Below are positions 53,736 through 63,306 of a stretch of 64,000 nt of DNA, piece after piece. Location of the stretch: contig NZ_CP150269.1 in assembly GCF_037976825.1 (NCBI RefSeq), positions 2,245,501 through 2,309,500 of the forward strand. The letters are read 5' to 3'. Within the stretch, counting starts at the first letter, position 1, and the number at the start of each line of letters is the position of its first letter. The notes under the pieces were generated by a model, which was not told the origin of the DNA, ran no database searches, and saw only the letters and a list, made by a program, of their open reading frames with translations. The translations under genes were made by a program, and so were the position numbers. This DNA comes from Paenibacillus sp. FSL K6-1330. Its GTDB lineage: Bacteria; Bacillota; Bacilli; Paenibacillales; Paenibacillaceae.

Positions 53736-54176
53736 ATGAATCTTAGCGAACGATTGAACGAAGATATGAAGCAAGCGATGAGGAGTAAGGACAAGTTCAA
53801 ACTCTCAACGATTCGAATGGTTCGTTCGACGATAAAAAATCTTGAAATAGATTTGAAACGAAGTTTGGATGACAACGAAGTGCTTGATATTTTTAGTCGT
53901 GAAATCAAACAGCGCAAAGATGCCCTCCAAGAATTTGAAAAAGCGGGACGCGACGATCTTGCCGCCGATGCAAAAGCAGAAATTGAGCTCCTTAGCGCCT
54001 ACCTCCCGGAACAGCTTACTGAAGAAGAAATTAAAGTCATTGTACAGCAGACCATCCAGGAAACCGGTGCTTCTTCAAAAGCCGAGATGGGTAAAGTAAT
54101 GAGCGCTCTCATGCCGAAAGTTAAAGGGCGTGCAGATGGGAAGCTTGTCAATCAAGTTGTTCAACAATTTCTGTAA
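53736..54176 (+). CDS. yqeY: GatB/YqeY domain protein
   Basis: This 146-residue protein matches the YqeY family, helical proteins with the tRNA-binding tail fold of GatB. The N-terminal helices (MNLSERLNEDMKQAMRSKDKFKLSTIRMVRSTIKNLEIDL) and the C-terminal segment with GKVMSALMPKVKGRADGKLVNQVVQQFL (about 117-145) are typical. A link to aspartyl/glutamyl-tRNA handling is inferred from the fold only. A terminator follows. Confidence 0.95.
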   Translation: MNLSERLNEDMKQAMRSKDKFKLSTIRMVRSTIKNLEIDLKRSLDDNEVLDIFSREIKQRKDALQEFEKAGRDDLAADAKAEIELLSAYLPEQLTEEEIKVIVQQTIQETGASSKAEMGKVMSALMPKVKGRADGKLVNQVVQQFL

Positions 54177-54188
54177 CAACATAAGTGA

Positions 54189-54220
54189 AACACCCCTTGT
54201 TTTCTCAAGGGGTGTTTTTT
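54189..54220 (+). terminator. Terminator of rpsU-yqeY
   Basis: AACACCCCTT (54189-54198) and AAGGGGTGTT (54207-54216) pair perfectly around an eight-base loop and are followed by a T run. Confidence 0.95.
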
Positions 54221-54290
54221 CTTTTTTTTGTGGGTATGCTTTCGAGGACCGCCTCTTCGCGATGGTTTTTTTAAGAATGGGAATACTTTT

Positions 54291-54316
54291 TGAAACGAAA
54301 TCGTTTCTGATTCGTA
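54291..54316 (+). promoter_or_regulatory. SigW promoter of yqeZ-floA operon
   Basis: TGAAAC (54291-54296), a 16-nt spacer and CGTA (54313-54316) are a perfect match to the SigW consensus TGAAAC-N16-CGTA. The orthologous yqeZ-yqfAB operon of B. subtilis is SigW dependent. The leader to yqeZ is about 110 nt. Confidence 0.9.
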
Positions 54317-54434
54317 ATAACTACCATATGAGTGCAAGTAGATACATATGCTTATGCAACAGGCAGGACGCTGAACCCTATTTGTCGAAGTAATGGTTCA
54401 GATGGCTTAATACGTCGAAAAGGAGGGGAACAGA

Positions 54435-55796
54435 TTGAGCAAACCGTTTTCGATCCGCAAATTACTGACATTCACGGCAGCTGTTGTTATGATGCTGATA
54501 TCCATCGGAATGTATGTAGGTCCGCTGAAATCCGCGGTGGCTGCGAACATCGGGTCGGTGTATGTTATTCCGGTCAAGCAGCAAATTGAGCGTGGTCTAA
54601 CTAGCTTTATGGAGCGTGGATTTAAGGAAGCCGAGAAGATGGGGGCAGGATTAATCGTCCTGGAAATCGATACGCCGGGAGGCCTGGTGGACCAAGCCGG
54701 TAAAATTGCATCCTTGATGAAGGACAGCGATATTCCGATTGTGGCTTACATTACGGGTGACGCCGCATCGGCAGGCAGTTACATCGCGCTTAATGCAGAC
54801 AAGATTGCCATGTCTAAGGGGAGTATGATTGGCGCGGCTTATATGGTGGATGCCAGAGGAAATCCGATTGAGGATGCCAAGATGGTTTCCTGGTGGAAAA
54901 CGAGCATGGCAAGTGCTGCAGAAGCTTCAGGTCGAAATCCGGAGATTGCCAAGGGAATGGCTGATCTCAATCTAAAGGTAGACATACCTGAAATTGGTTT
55001 GACCAAGCAGCCAGGCGAGATTATATCGTTGACGCATGATGAAGCGCTCAAGACAGGTTATGCGGATACGATTGCAACCAGCACAGAGGAAGTCATTGCG
55101 TGGATGGATTATTCCACGGAGGATGTGTTTCGGATGGAGCCGACCTTCTCAGAGAAGCTGGCTACTTTTCTTACGCACCCTGGCGTGATGACGCTGCTGC
55201 TCTTCATTGGTATCGCAGGTGTTATTATCGAAGTTATTGTTCCGGGCTTTGGCGTGCCGGGAATTCTTGGTGTGGTTGCATTCGTACTGTATTTCTTTGG
55301 TAATCAGGTCGCTGGATTTGCCGGTTGGGAGACCTGGCTGCTGTTTGTGATCGGTATCGTGATGCTGGCGATGGAGCTGTTTGTACCAAGCTTCGGGATA
55401 TTGGGCATCATTGGATCAGCCAGCTTGATTGCCGGCGTCGTAATGGCGGCCTACAGTACGTCACATGTTGCCCTGTCCCTAGGTATTGCAGCGGCATGTG
55501 CTTTGGTGGCTATCATCGTGGTTGCTCTCGTATTTAAGGAACGGGGAATATGGCGGAAGTTCATACTCAATGACAGCTTATCCAAAGAGCAGGGGTATAT
55601 TCCGAATGAAGACCGGGATGTACTTATCGGTCTGGTCGGAACTTCGATTACGCCGCTTCGGCCGGCCGGAACGATGGAGCTGGAGGGACGACGACTTGAT
55701 GTGGTTACCCTTGGAGGATTCATCGATTCCGGCCGCCCGGTCCGCGTCATCAAGACGGACGGCACCAGAATTGTGGTAGAGGAAGAAAAAGGGTGA
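54435..55796 (+). CDS. yqeZ: NfeD-family membrane protease-like protein (YqeZ)
   Basis: This 453-residue NfeD1b protein has a signal peptide (about 1-37, ending KSAVAA), a ClpP-fold serine protease-like domain (about 40-230, with DTPGGLVDQAG and the nucleophile serine of DAASAGSYIAL), four to five transmembrane helices (about 250-365) and a C-terminal OB-fold (about 385-450). It is partner to the flotillin encoded next and is linked in B. subtilis to envelope stress and bacteriocin resistance. It starts at TTG 54435 with AAGGAGGGG 8 nt upstream. Confidence 0.92.
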   Translation: MSKPFSIRKLLTFTAAVVMMLISIGMYVGPLKSAVAANIGSVYVIPVKQQIERGLTSFMERGFKEAEKMGAGLIVLEIDTPGGLVDQAGKIASLMKDSDIPIVAYITGDAASAGSYIALNADKIAMSKGSMIGAAYMVDARGNPIEDAKMVSWWKTSMASAAEASGRNPEIAKGMADLNLKVDIPEIGLTKQPGEIISLTHDEALKTGYADTIATSTEEVIAWMDYSTEDVFRMEPTFSEKLATFLTHPGVMTLLLFIGIAGVIIEVIVPGFGVPGILGVVAFVLYFFGNQVAGFAGWETWLLFVIGIVMLAMELFVPSFGILGIIGSASLIAGVVMAAYSTSHVALSLGIAAACALVAIIVVALVFKERGIWRKFILNDSLSKEQGYIPNEDRDVLIGLVGTSITPLRPAGTMELEGRRLDVVTLGGFIDSGRPVRVIKTDGTRIVVEEEKG

Positions 55797-55890
55797 ACCT
55801 CGCCGCGTAATTGTGTAGTATTAAAAGGGCTAGTGTTTTAAACGTTCTAAGTTTATGAAGCCAATATTCAATAATGGAGGGTAAACGAAT

Positions 55891-56898
55891 ATGGAATTGG
55901 ATGGTTCATTGGTACCGATTCTTCTAATCGGTGTTGTCGCGATTATCGTGCTTAGCGTGTTTTTCAGTTTCTTCCCGTTAATGCTTTGGATTTCGGCGCT
56001 CGCTTCCGGCGTGCGCATCGGGATTATTACATTGGTGGCCATGCGCCTGCGGCGCGTAACCCCGAGCCGGATTGTGAATCCGCTCATTAAGGCAACCAAG
56101 GCAGGACTTGGCCTTAACATCAATCAGTTGGAGAGTCACTATCTCGCAGGCGGTAACGTAGACCGGGTGGTCAACGCCTTGATTGCAGCCCAACGTGCAA
56201 ATATTCCGCTCGAGTTTGAAAGAGCTGCGGCGATTGACCTTGCCGGACGGGATGTTCTGCAGGCGGTGCAAATGAGTGTTAACCCTCGCGTTATCGAAAC
56301 GCCGGTTGTAGCAGCAGTAGCCAAAGACGGTATTGAAGTCAAAGTTAAAGCCCGTGTAACCGTACGTGCCAACATTGATCGTTTGGTCGGGGGCGCTGGC
56401 GAAGAGACAATTATTGCTCGTGTTGGTGAAGGTATCGTAACAACAGTGGGTTCCAGTAATTCGCATAAAGATGTCCTTGAAAATCCGGATCTGATCTCAA
56501 GAACGGTCCTGTCCAAGGGGCTAGATGCAGGAACAGCATTTGAAATCCTGTCGATCGATATCGCGGATGTGGATGTAGGCAAAAACATCGGCGCGTACTT
56601 GCAGACCGAACAGGCGGAAGCCGACAAGCGTATTGCCCAAGCGAAGGCGGAAGAACGCCGCGCGATGGCGGTAGCCCAAGAGCAAGAGATGAAGGCTCGC
56701 GTCGTAGAGATGAGAGCACGCGTTGTGGAATCGGAATCCCAAGTTCCGCTGGCTATGGCTGAAGCGCTTCGCAGCGGCCAACTGGGCGTGATGGATTATA
56801 TGAACCTGAAGAATATCGAAGCCGACACCCAAATGAGGGGTTCCTTCGGTAAGATGGGTGAGAATAATGACAATCCTGGTGACAACAAAACCAAGTAA
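55891..56898 (+). CDS. floA: Flotillin-like protein FloA
   Basis: This 335-residue scaffold protein organises membrane microdomains. An N-terminal hydrophobic segment (about 5-50, [42 protein letters not shown] is split here) anchors it. An SPFH/band-7 domain follows (about 60-200). The coiled-coil region is rich in Ala and Glu ([26 protein letters not shown] about 248-273). The sequence is highly conserved in the family. GGAGGGTAA precedes the ATG. It is the second gene of the SigW operon with yqeZ. Confidence 0.97.
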   Translation: MELDGSLVPILLIGVVAIIVLSVFFSFFPLMLWISALASGVRIGIITLVAMRLRRVTPSRIVNPLIKATKAGLGLNINQLESHYLAGGNVDRVVNALIAAQRANIPLEFERAAAIDLAGRDVLQAVQMSVNPRVIETPVVAAVAKDGIEVKVKARVTVRANIDRLVGGAGEETIIARVGEGIVTTVGSSNSHKDVLENPDLISRTVLSKGLDAGTAFEILSIDIADVDVGKNIGAYLQTEQAEADKRIAQAKAEERRAMAVAQEQEMKARVVEMRARVVESESQVPLAMAEALRSGQLGVMDYMNLKNIEADTQMRGSFGKMGENNDNPGDNKTK

Positions 56899-56916
56899 CG
56901 ATGAGGTGAGCCTATA

Positions 56917-57486
56917 GTGAGCTGGTTATTCGATAATATTTACATTGTAGCTGTTATAGGCTTCTTCATTATCTCCGCCCTCGGAAGACGCGGCAAGAAC
57001 CCTGAGGAGGGGAAAAACCCCCGTATGCCGTCCTTTGGCGGCGAAGGGGACCGTCCTGCAAGACCGGGGCAGCAGCGGCCTGAAGCAAGACGGGTACAGA
57101 CGACTCCACAAGTCTCCCGTCCGGCACCTGTTCAGGAAAGCACCCGGATCGAGCGGATGGATGAAGAAGAGACGGATACCGGAAACGGATACTCTCTTGA
57201 ACATCGAGAGATTGATCGAGCCAGACGTGAGGAAGAGATGAAGACTCACCCTGATAGCATAGATCATAGACTCGAGATGATGGAGAGGGATTTGAACCGA
57301 ATTCACTCCAATTTGAACCAGATGACCATCGCATTACCTGAAACGGTTGTCGAAAGCAAAGACGAAGATCCTGAACAGTCTAGGGGTAGTGGATCGTTTC
57401 TTGCAGAACAAGCTCGAAATGGCATTGTTTGGGCCGAAATTCTCGGAACTCCGCGTGCCAAGCGCCCCATGAATCCTCGGCGTTAA
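56917..57486 (+). CDS. Membrane-anchored hypothetical protein, third gene of the floA operon
   Basis: This 189-residue protein has one N-terminal transmembrane helix (about residues 4-23, FDNIYIVAVIGFFIISALGR). A Pro/Arg/Glu-rich cytoplasmic region with low complexity follows, and then a C-terminal part with a coiled-coil-like segment (DHRLEMMERDLNRIHSNLNQM, about 111-131). It occupies the place of B. subtilis yqfB but I cannot claim homology. GTG 56917 has GATGAGGTGA about 8-17 nt upstream. A terminator follows, so it ends the operon. Confidence 0.75.
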   Translation: MSWLFDNIYIVAVIGFFIISALGRRGKNPEEGKNPRMPSFGGEGDRPARPGQQRPEARRVQTTPQVSRPAPVQESTRIERMDEEETDTGNGYSLEHREIDRARREEEMKTHPDSIDHRLEMMERDLNRIHSNLNQMTIALPETVVESKDEDPEQSRGSGSFLAEQARNGIVWAEILGTPRAKRPMNPRR

Positions 57487-57519
57487 ATTGGATGCAGTTA
57501 ATAGATTCATAGAAGCGGG

Positions 57520-57558
57520 AGACCGCCTCGTCAGATTTTTTGACGGGGCGGTCTTTTT
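57520..57558 (+). terminator. Terminator of the yqeZ-floA operon
   Basis: AGACCGCCTCGTCA (57520-57533) and TGACGGGGCGGTCT (57541-57554) pair with one G-T pair around a seven-base loop, followed by a T run. Confidence 0.95.
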
Positions 57559-57570
57559 GCTTTTCATCTC

Positions 57571-57597
57571 ATAAAACATCTTCATGGGGCATAAGGT
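57571..57597 (+). promoter_or_regulatory. Possible SigE (mother cell) promoter of yqfC-yqfD
   Basis: ATA (57571-57573), 16 nt and CATAAGGT (57590-57597) resemble the SigE pattern ATA-N16-18-CATACANT. The B. subtilis yqfCD genes are SigE dependent, which is the main reason to take it seriously. Confidence 0.5.
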
Positions 57598-57627
57598 GTA
57601 CAGTACAGGAAGGGGGAAAGTCTCCAT

Positions 57628-57921
57628 ATGTCCCGCATCAGCCGCAAGCTGCAGAAATGGACCCAAGAAATGCTTGATTTGCCACAGGACCTGTTATTTG
57701 ATTTGCCGCGGTTGACCCTGATTGGCAATAAAGAGCTGCATGTCGAAAATCATCGCGGAGTCCGGCATTTTTCCGAGGAGCGACTTGTGTTGTCTTTAAC
57801 GCAAGGTTCTTTGGAGATTTCGGGAACCGGACTTGCGATTCAGGCTATTCAAAGTCATGAAGTGACCATCATTGGCACCATTCATCATATTCAATACATA
57901 GGAATGGGGGAGAAACCGTGA
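57628..57921 (+). CDS. yqfC: Sporulation protein YqfC
   Basis: This 97-residue protein belongs to the YabP/YqfC sporulation family (MSRISRKLQKWTQEMLDLPQDLLFDLPRLTLIGNKELHVENHRGV is the characteristic start, given here only by its sub-segments LDLPQDLLFDLPRLTLIGN and LHVENHRGV). The small beta-rich fold of this family is made in the mother cell. The stop overlaps yqfD by 4 nt. AGGAAGGGGGAA lies before the ATG. Confidence 0.93.
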   Translation: MSRISRKLQKWTQEMLDLPQDLLFDLPRLTLIGNKELHVENHRGVRHFSEERLVLSLTQGSLEISGTGLAIQAIQSHEVTIIGTIHHIQYIGMGEKP

Positions 57922-59111
57922 AGATTCCGACGATGATCCATCTTCGAGGATATTTGAAGCTCGCTGTTCGCGGTGAGCATGTGGAAGCATTCATCAATTC
58001 ATTGGCGGAGGCGGGGATTCCGGTTTGGGATGTAACACCGACAGGGGCTCACTCAGCAGAGCTTAAGCTGCTGCTGAAGGATTTCAGAGGGCTCCGTCCG
58101 CTGTTAAAACGGACAGGCTGCCGTACGCGCATTAAGGGGCGCTACGGATCCCCCTTCAAAGCTCGCCGCCTGCTGAAACGGAAAGCGTTTGTTATCGGCG
58201 TTGTTGCGTTTTTTATGATCCTGCTGACGCTTTCCTCGATGGTGTGGAACGTGGAAGTAGAGGGGAATGAAACCATCGCTTCAGAAGATGTGCTAGATGC
58301 GGCCAAGTTGGAAGGGATCTACCCGTTTCAATGGATATTCAGGCTGCAATCGCTGGACAAGCTGTCCGGGAATATGACGGCCCGCCTCCCGGGAACTTCA
58401 TGGGTAGGGGTGGAACGCAACGGGACGCGCATACGCATACAGATTGTAGAGGCGGCTGTACCGGAGAAACCGCCGCTTCAGAGCCCAAGGCATCTGATCA
58501 GTACGCAGGACGCTGTCATCACCCATATTTACGCCGAGAAGGGGGTTCCTAAAGTAGGGATTAACAGCCGGGTAAAGAAGGGCGACGTTCTGATCTCCGG
58601 TGTCCTTGGCGATGAAGAAAACTCGGAACGAATTGTAGCCAAAGGGGAAGTGAAAGGCCTTGTATGGCATGAATACGATATCGAGATTCCATTGGTGAAG
58701 ACTCATAAAGTTTATACGGGGGAAGGGAAGAAGCGCTCCTATATCGTATTTGGCGATCGGGCCGTCCAGTTGTGGGGCTACGGGGATATTCCGTTTTCGC
58801 AGCAGGAGACCTTGACTTTCTATGATCCGCTTACTTGGAGGACGCGCGTGCTGCCGCTCGGCTGGATGACGGAAAAGATCATGGAGGTTACCGAGGTCCA
58901 GAGGACCATAAGCGAGGATGAAGCCAAGAAAGAAGGAATCGAGGGGGCACGCCGGGATATTTTGGCGAAATATGGGGCGGATTCCAAATTCGTGAGCCAA
59001 AAAATTTTGCATGATAAGAAAGAGAATGGTAAAGTTTATATGAAAGTGCTTTTTGAGGTGGAAGAGACCATCGCGAAAGAACTTCCCATAGTATATGATC
59101 AAGGAGAATGA
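57918..59111 (+). CDS. yqfD: Sporulation protein YqfD
   Basis: This 397-residue mother-cell membrane protein is the YqfD family of stage IV-type sporulation factors. One transmembrane helix lies at about 92-112 (AFVIGVVAFFMILLTLSSMVW). The extracytoplasmic part has a POTRA-like segment (VEVEGNETIASEDVLDAAK and LPGTSWVGVERNGTRIRIQI). It overlaps yqfC by 4 nt (GTGA) and begins with a GTG. Loss in B. subtilis affects spore cortex formation; I infer the same role. Confidence 0.93.
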   Translation: MKIPTMIHLRGYLKLAVRGEHVEAFINSLAEAGIPVWDVTPTGAHSAELKLLLKDFRGLRPLLKRTGCRTRIKGRYGSPFKARRLLKRKAFVIGVVAFFMILLTLSSMVWNVEVEGNETIASEDVLDAAKLEGIYPFQWIFRLQSLDKLSGNMTARLPGTSWVGVERNGTRIRIQIVEAAVPEKPPLQSPRHLISTQDAVITHIYAEKGVPKVGINSRVKKGDVLISGVLGDEENSERIVAKGEVKGLVWHEYDIEIPLVKTHKVYTGEGKKRSYIVFGDRAVQLWGYGDIPFSQQETLTFYDPLTWRTRVLPLGWMTEKIMEVTEVQRTISEDEAKKEGIEGARRDILAKYGADSKFVSQKILHDKKENGKVYMKVLFEVEETIAKELPIVYDQGE

Positions 59112-59117
59112 GGCTAT

Positions 59118-60089
59118 TTGTCACAGCAAACGACCAGCATTCAAATTTTACTTCAAAGCGCGTCAGAAGGTCTGTCCTTATTCGGACCACAAGATACATT
59201 TCTTAAATTAATCGAAAAAGAAATTCCTGCGACGATTGATTCACGGGAAGCGGTCATCACCATTCGGGGACAACATCGAAATGTGGAGAGTCTTCAGCAG
59301 CTGTTTGAAGTGCTGCTCCAGCTTGTGCGCAACGGCTACATTTTGACCGAGCGTGATATTCTTTATGCAGTAGAACTTGCCAAGGATCTGAGAGCGGATC
59401 AATTGCTGGATCTGTACAAGGGCGAAATCACGACAACCTTCAAGGGTAGGCCTATTCGTGTGAAAACCATCGGTCAAAAGCACTATGTGACCACCATCAA
59501 GAAACGGGATATTGTATTCGGTATCGGTCCTGCCGGAACAGGCAAAACCTACTTGGCCGTTGTTCTGGCTGTTGCCGCACTGAAGGAAGGATCCGTCAAA
59601 CGGATCATTCTGACAAGGCCGGCAGTCGAGGCTGGAGAGAGCCTGGGCTTCTTGCCGGGAGATCTGCAGGAGAAGGTTGACCCTTATCTCAGACCGTTGT
59701 ACGATGCCCTATACGATGTCATGGGCCCGGATCAAACGGCCAAGGCACTAGAGCGTGGGTTGATTGAAATCGCGCCGCTTGCTTATATGCGCGGGCGGAC
59801 GCTGGATGATTCATTTATTATTTTGGATGAAGCACAGAATACCACACCGGAACAGATGAAGATGTTTCTAACACGGCTTGGATTCGGCTCGAAGATGGTC
59901 ATAACAGGGGATGTAACCCAGATTGACCTGCCGCGGGGCAAGAAATCAGGACTTATCGAAGCTAAAAGGATATTAAGCGAAATTGAGGAAGTCGGATTCG
60001 TCTATTTTGCCGAACAGGATGTCGTACGTCACTCTTTAGTACAAAAAATCATCGTCGCTTATGATAAAGCAGCAGAAAACCAAGATTAA
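59118..60089 (+). CDS. phoH: PhoH-family ATPase
   Basis: This 323-residue P-loop NTPase has Walker A GPAGTGKTYLAVV (about 137-149) and Walker B FIILDEAQNTT (about 233-243), with RGRTLDDS between them. It belongs to the PhoH/YbeZ group that sits beside ybeY in many bacteria and is linked to RNA maturation. It starts at TTG 59118 (AAGGAG 12 nt upstream and a nearer TGAGG). The first 100 residues are a KH-like region typical of the family. Confidence 0.93.
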   Translation: MSQQTTSIQILLQSASEGLSLFGPQDTFLKLIEKEIPATIDSREAVITIRGQHRNVESLQQLFEVLLQLVRNGYILTERDILYAVELAKDLRADQLLDLYKGEITTTFKGRPIRVKTIGQKHYVTTIKKRDIVFGIGPAGTGKTYLAVVLAVAALKEGSVKRIILTRPAVEAGESLGFLPGDLQEKVDPYLRPLYDALYDVMGPDQTAKALERGLIEIAPLAYMRGRTLDDSFIILDEAQNTTPEQMKMFLTRLGFGSKMVITGDVTQIDLPRGKKSGLIEAKRILSEIEEVGFVYFAEQDVVRHSLVQKIIVAYDKAAENQD

Positions 60090-60103
60090 AGGGGATTGTC
60101 GCA

Positions 60104-62404
60104 ATGGCCTCCAAAGAACCATCGACGGACAAGTCCATATGGGGTAAAAACAGCGGATGGAAATATAGCGTGGCAACACGCTATATTCTGTTTTTGCTGC
60201 TTGCATTACTCTTTTATATCAGTCTAGCATCCAAGCTTTTGCCGGAGCGGTATGACATACAAGTCAATACGAAAAGCGAAAAAAATATCGTGGCGCCTGT
60301 GCAAATTGAGGATAGCAAGGCAACGCTGAAGGCACAGGAGGCGGCGGCGGAGAACGTTCAGCCGATTTACCCTCTCGTTCCTCTGCGGAATGACGTTCTC
60401 GTTACGCAAATCCTTGATCGCATTGAACGTGTGAATCAGGACGTGGATATAAGCTCTGCGGAAAAGGTGGAAGTTTATCGCAGAGAAATTCCGAGGATGG
60501 CCCGAGAATTCGTGCAAAACTTCGTGTCGGCCAACAGCACGAATGAAGCTTATTCCAAAGAGCTGCTTCAGGAAATGCAGCGGGTTATCGAAGAACAAAC
60601 CTATCGGATCCCTGAGGAAACGTTCATTAAGATACCGAGGTTGAATTCGGAAGATATTATTCAGATGAAGCCTGTAGCTCGCGAGATTGTATCCAGGCTG
60701 ATGCTGAACGAAATCGTGGATGCCGATACGGCTCGTACCCGCGTGGCGGAGAGAGTGAACACAAGCTCGTTGAATGATCGGACCGCCAGGGAAGTCGTTC
60801 AGGAATTGGCGAGTTTAACGATTACGGCCAACAAGTTCTATGATGAGGTTGCCACGAAGAATGCGAAGGTTGAGGCCAGAGAGAATACCCCGCCCGTATT
60901 TATCAAACAAGGGGATATCCTCGTAGCGAAGGGCCAGATGATCACACCGGAGCTTTACGAGCTGCTTGGTAAAAATGGCCTGCTGAAGGACGATATCAAT
61001 TACTGGCCGGAGCTGGGCGTTCTGCTTCTGTCCGTCTTGCTGTCTCTTGGCATACTCAATTTCATTCGGCAGTCGGAACCCGGTAAATTCAAATATAACA
61101 ACTCGCAGCTGCTAATGCTGGTCCTGGTGTATGTGATCACGCTGATCCCCATGCATTTGACCGCATTTCTGCAAAGCGATTCCCAGATGTATGTGGGATA
61201 TCTTGCACCTGTCGCGATTGGCGCGATTCTGATTACCCTGCTGTTGGAAACCTCGCTGGCCTATTTCAGCGTTATTATTTTCAGCATCATGGCAAGTGTT
61301 ATATTAAACGTCCAAGGCGAATTGTTTGACTTCAAGTTCGGGTTATTCGCAGCCGTGACTTCTTGCGTGGCGATCTTCTCGATTCACCGCGCGAGCCAGC
61401 GGTCGACGATGCTGAAGGGCGGTATTATGGCTTCTCTCTTCGGCTCATTGATCGTGTTTATCATGCTGCTGCTCAATAACGATACATGGACTACGAGCGA
61501 AACGCTGTATTCGATCGGTTTTGCCATCGCGGGCGGCTTGTTAACGGCCATCCTGGTTATCGGTTTAATGCCGTTCTTCGAAGTAACCTTCGGTATTCTG
61601 TCGGCGCTGAAGCTGGTGGAATTATCGAACCCGAACCATCCGCTGCTCCGCAAACTGTTGACGGAGACGCCGGGCACTTATCATCACAGTGTCATGGTCG
61701 GAAATTTGTCCGAAGCTGCGGCGGAAGCGATTGGCGCCAACGGACTGCTGTGCCGCGTCGGTTCCTATTATCATGATATCGGAAAAACTAAGCGTCCGAT
61801 CTATTTCATCGAGAACCAGAACAATATGGAGAACCCGCATGATTCCATTGAACCGAAGCTGAGCAAATCCATTATCGTTGCTCACGCAAGGGATGGCGTA
61901 GAAATGCTCAAGGAGTACAAGCTGCCTAAACCGATACGGGATATCGCAGAGCAGCACCATGGCACAACGTTTTTACACTATTTTTATCATAAAGCGGTTC
62001 GTCAGGCTGAAGAACAGGGCATCGAACCGGATTTCACCGAAGATGATTTCCGTTATCCAGGACCGAAGGCTCAATCCAAGGAGTCTGCGATTGTCGGCAT
62101 AGCCGACAGCGTGGAAGCGGCTGTCCGTTCATTGCGTAAACCGACGGTGGAACAGGTTGAATCGATGATCGAGAAGATTATCAAAGGTCGTCTGGATGAC
62201 CATCAGTTTAATGATTGTGATTTAACGATGAAGGAACTGGATATTATCGCCAAGACATTAAAGGAAACGGTGATGGGGATTTTCCATTCCCGGATCGAAT
62301 ATCCGGAAGATGTGAAGCGTCCCAAGCCGTCCGCACCAAATGGCGATATCTCGACTGCTTCCGAGACATCCGCAACGAGTGAGGAACAGAGAAGGAGCGT
62401 ATAA
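60104..62404 (+). CDS. pgpH: Seven-transmembrane HD phosphodiesterase PgpH (YqfF)
   Basis: This 766-residue membrane phosphodiesterase degrades c-di-AMP. A first transmembrane helix (about 27-46) is followed by a 270-residue extracytoplasmic 7TMR-HDED domain. Seven more helices (about 305-500) lead to the cytoplasmic HD domain, whose metal motif reads TYHHSVMVGNLSEAA and YYHDIGKTKRP (HD, about 555) with a further HH in AEQHHGTTFLHYFYHKA (about 620). The Ser/Thr-rich tail is disordered. The order phoH-pgpH-ybeY-dgkA-cdd-era is conserved in Bacillales. Confidence 0.95.
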   Translation: MASKEPSTDKSIWGKNSGWKYSVATRYILFLLLALLFYISLASKLLPERYDIQVNTKSEKNIVAPVQIEDSKATLKAQEAAAENVQPIYPLVPLRNDVLVTQILDRIERVNQDVDISSAEKVEVYRREIPRMAREFVQNFVSANSTNEAYSKELLQEMQRVIEEQTYRIPEETFIKIPRLNSEDIIQMKPVAREIVSRLMLNEIVDADTARTRVAERVNTSSLNDRTAREVVQELASLTITANKFYDEVATKNAKVEARENTPPVFIKQGDILVAKGQMITPELYELLGKNGLLKDDINYWPELGVLLLSVLLSLGILNFIRQSEPGKFKYNNSQLLMLVLVYVITLIPMHLTAFLQSDSQMYVGYLAPVAIGAILITLLLETSLAYFSVIIFSIMASVILNVQGELFDFKFGLFAAVTSCVAIFSIHRASQRSTMLKGGIMASLFGSLIVFIMLLLNNDTWTTSETLYSIGFAIAGGLLTAILVIGLMPFFEVTFGILSALKLVELSNPNHPLLRKLLTETPGTYHHSVMVGNLSEAAAEAIGANGLLCRVGSYYHDIGKTKRPIYFIENQNNMENPHDSIEPKLSKSIIVAHARDGVEMLKEYKLPKPIRDIAEQHHGTTFLHYFYHKAVRQAEEQGIEPDFTEDDFRYPGPKAQSKESAIVGIADSVEAAVRSLRKPTVEQVESMIEKIIKGRLDDHQFNDCDLTMKELDIIAKTLKETVMGIFHSRIEYPEDVKRPKPSAPNGDISTASETSATSEEQRRSV

Positions 62405-62406
62405 GA

Positions 62407-62904
62407 ATGAGCCTGCAGCTGGCATGGAATAATGAACAAGAGGATTTTCAGATTAGCGAGGAATTGATCGCCCTGCTTGAAGTGATTCTTCAGAAGGCCG
62501 GAGAGGCTGAAGGCGTAACCGATGGAGAGGTGGATCTGACCTTTGTCGATGATGAGCAGATCCATGAATTGAATCGGGAGTATCGTGGAATCGATCGTCC
62601 GACCGACGTTCTCTCCTTTGCAATGAATGAGATTACGAACGATGAGCTCGAGATCATTTATGAGATCGAAGAGGGAGAAGATCTGGAGAGCGTGCCGGAT
62701 GTTCTGGGTGATATCATTATCTCGGTCCCTCGGGCGAAGCTGCAAAGCGAAGAATATGGTCATTCCTTGGAACGGGAGCTTGGTTTTCTGTTCGTTCATG
62801 GATTTCTGCATTTGCTCGGATATGATCATCAGGATGAGGCGAGCGAAGCGGAAATGATGGGCAAGCAGGAGGCTGTACTTGCAGAAGTAGGATTGACAAG
62901 ATAG
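62407..62904 (+). CDS. ybeY: rRNA maturation endoribonuclease YbeY
   Basis: This 165-residue metal-dependent RNase works in 16S rRNA 3' maturation and quality control. The zinc motif HGFLHLLGYDH lies at residues 129-139 and matches H3xH5xH. The N-terminal half carries NREYRGIDRPTDVLSFAM (about 57-74). The stop shares one base with the next gene. PgpH ends 2 nt upstream. Confidence 0.97.
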   Translation: MSLQLAWNNEQEDFQISEELIALLEVILQKAGEAEGVTDGEVDLTFVDDEQIHELNREYRGIDRPTDVLSFAMNEITNDELEIIYEIEEGEDLESVPDVLGDIIISVPRAKLQSEEYGHSLERELGFLFVHGFLHLLGYDHQDEASEAEMMGKQEAVLAEVGLTR

Positions 62905-63287
62905 TGAAGCCGCACAGACAATCGTTATACAGGGCATTTGGCTGCGCGATACGCGGCATCTTGACGGCTGTACAAACGGAACGCAATATGAAAATCCACA
63001 TTGCTGCTGCCTTGATTGTATTCATCGCAGCAGCTTTGCTGCAATTGGATCGAATGAGCTGGTTGTTTTTGTTATTGGCGATTGCCCTCGTATTTATCGC
63101 GGAGCTGGTGAATACTGCAGTAGAGGCCATTATCGATCTGATCTCGCCAGAAGAACATGTTTTAGCTCGGGTGGCTAAGGATACAGCAGCCGGTGCAGCG
63201 TTAGTTGCAGCGGTGTTTGCCGTCGTAATCGGCATTCTGGTCTTCTATGAACCGCTATGGGAATGGATACAATCAATGACAAGTTGA
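62904..63287 (+). CDS. dgkA: Diacylglycerol/undecaprenol kinase family protein
   Basis: This 127-residue polytopic kinase has the DgkA-type pattern: a short basic start, helix 1 at about 32-48 (IHIAAALIVFIAAALLQ), helix 2 at about 55-73, and helix 3 at about 97-118. The catalytic motif AELVNTAVEAIIDLIS spans the second helix end (about 68-83). In Gram-positive bacteria these enzymes phosphorylate undecaprenol. It starts at GTG 62904 without a good ribosome site, which suggests coupling to ybeY. Confidence 0.9.
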   Translation: MKPHRQSLYRAFGCAIRGILTAVQTERNMKIHIAAALIVFIAAALLQLDRMSWLFLLLAIALVFIAELVNTAVEAIIDLISPEEHVLARVAKDTAAGAALVAAVFAVVIGILVFYEPLWEWIQSMTS

Positions 63288-63306
63288 ACAATAGGAGGAA
63301 CTGGAT

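Noticed and set aside
54213..54246. Similarity of TTTTTTGTGGGTATGC to the end of the candidate small RNA (52903-52923)
   Set aside because: The match is short and mostly T-rich sequence after terminators, so chance or shared terminator tails explains it.
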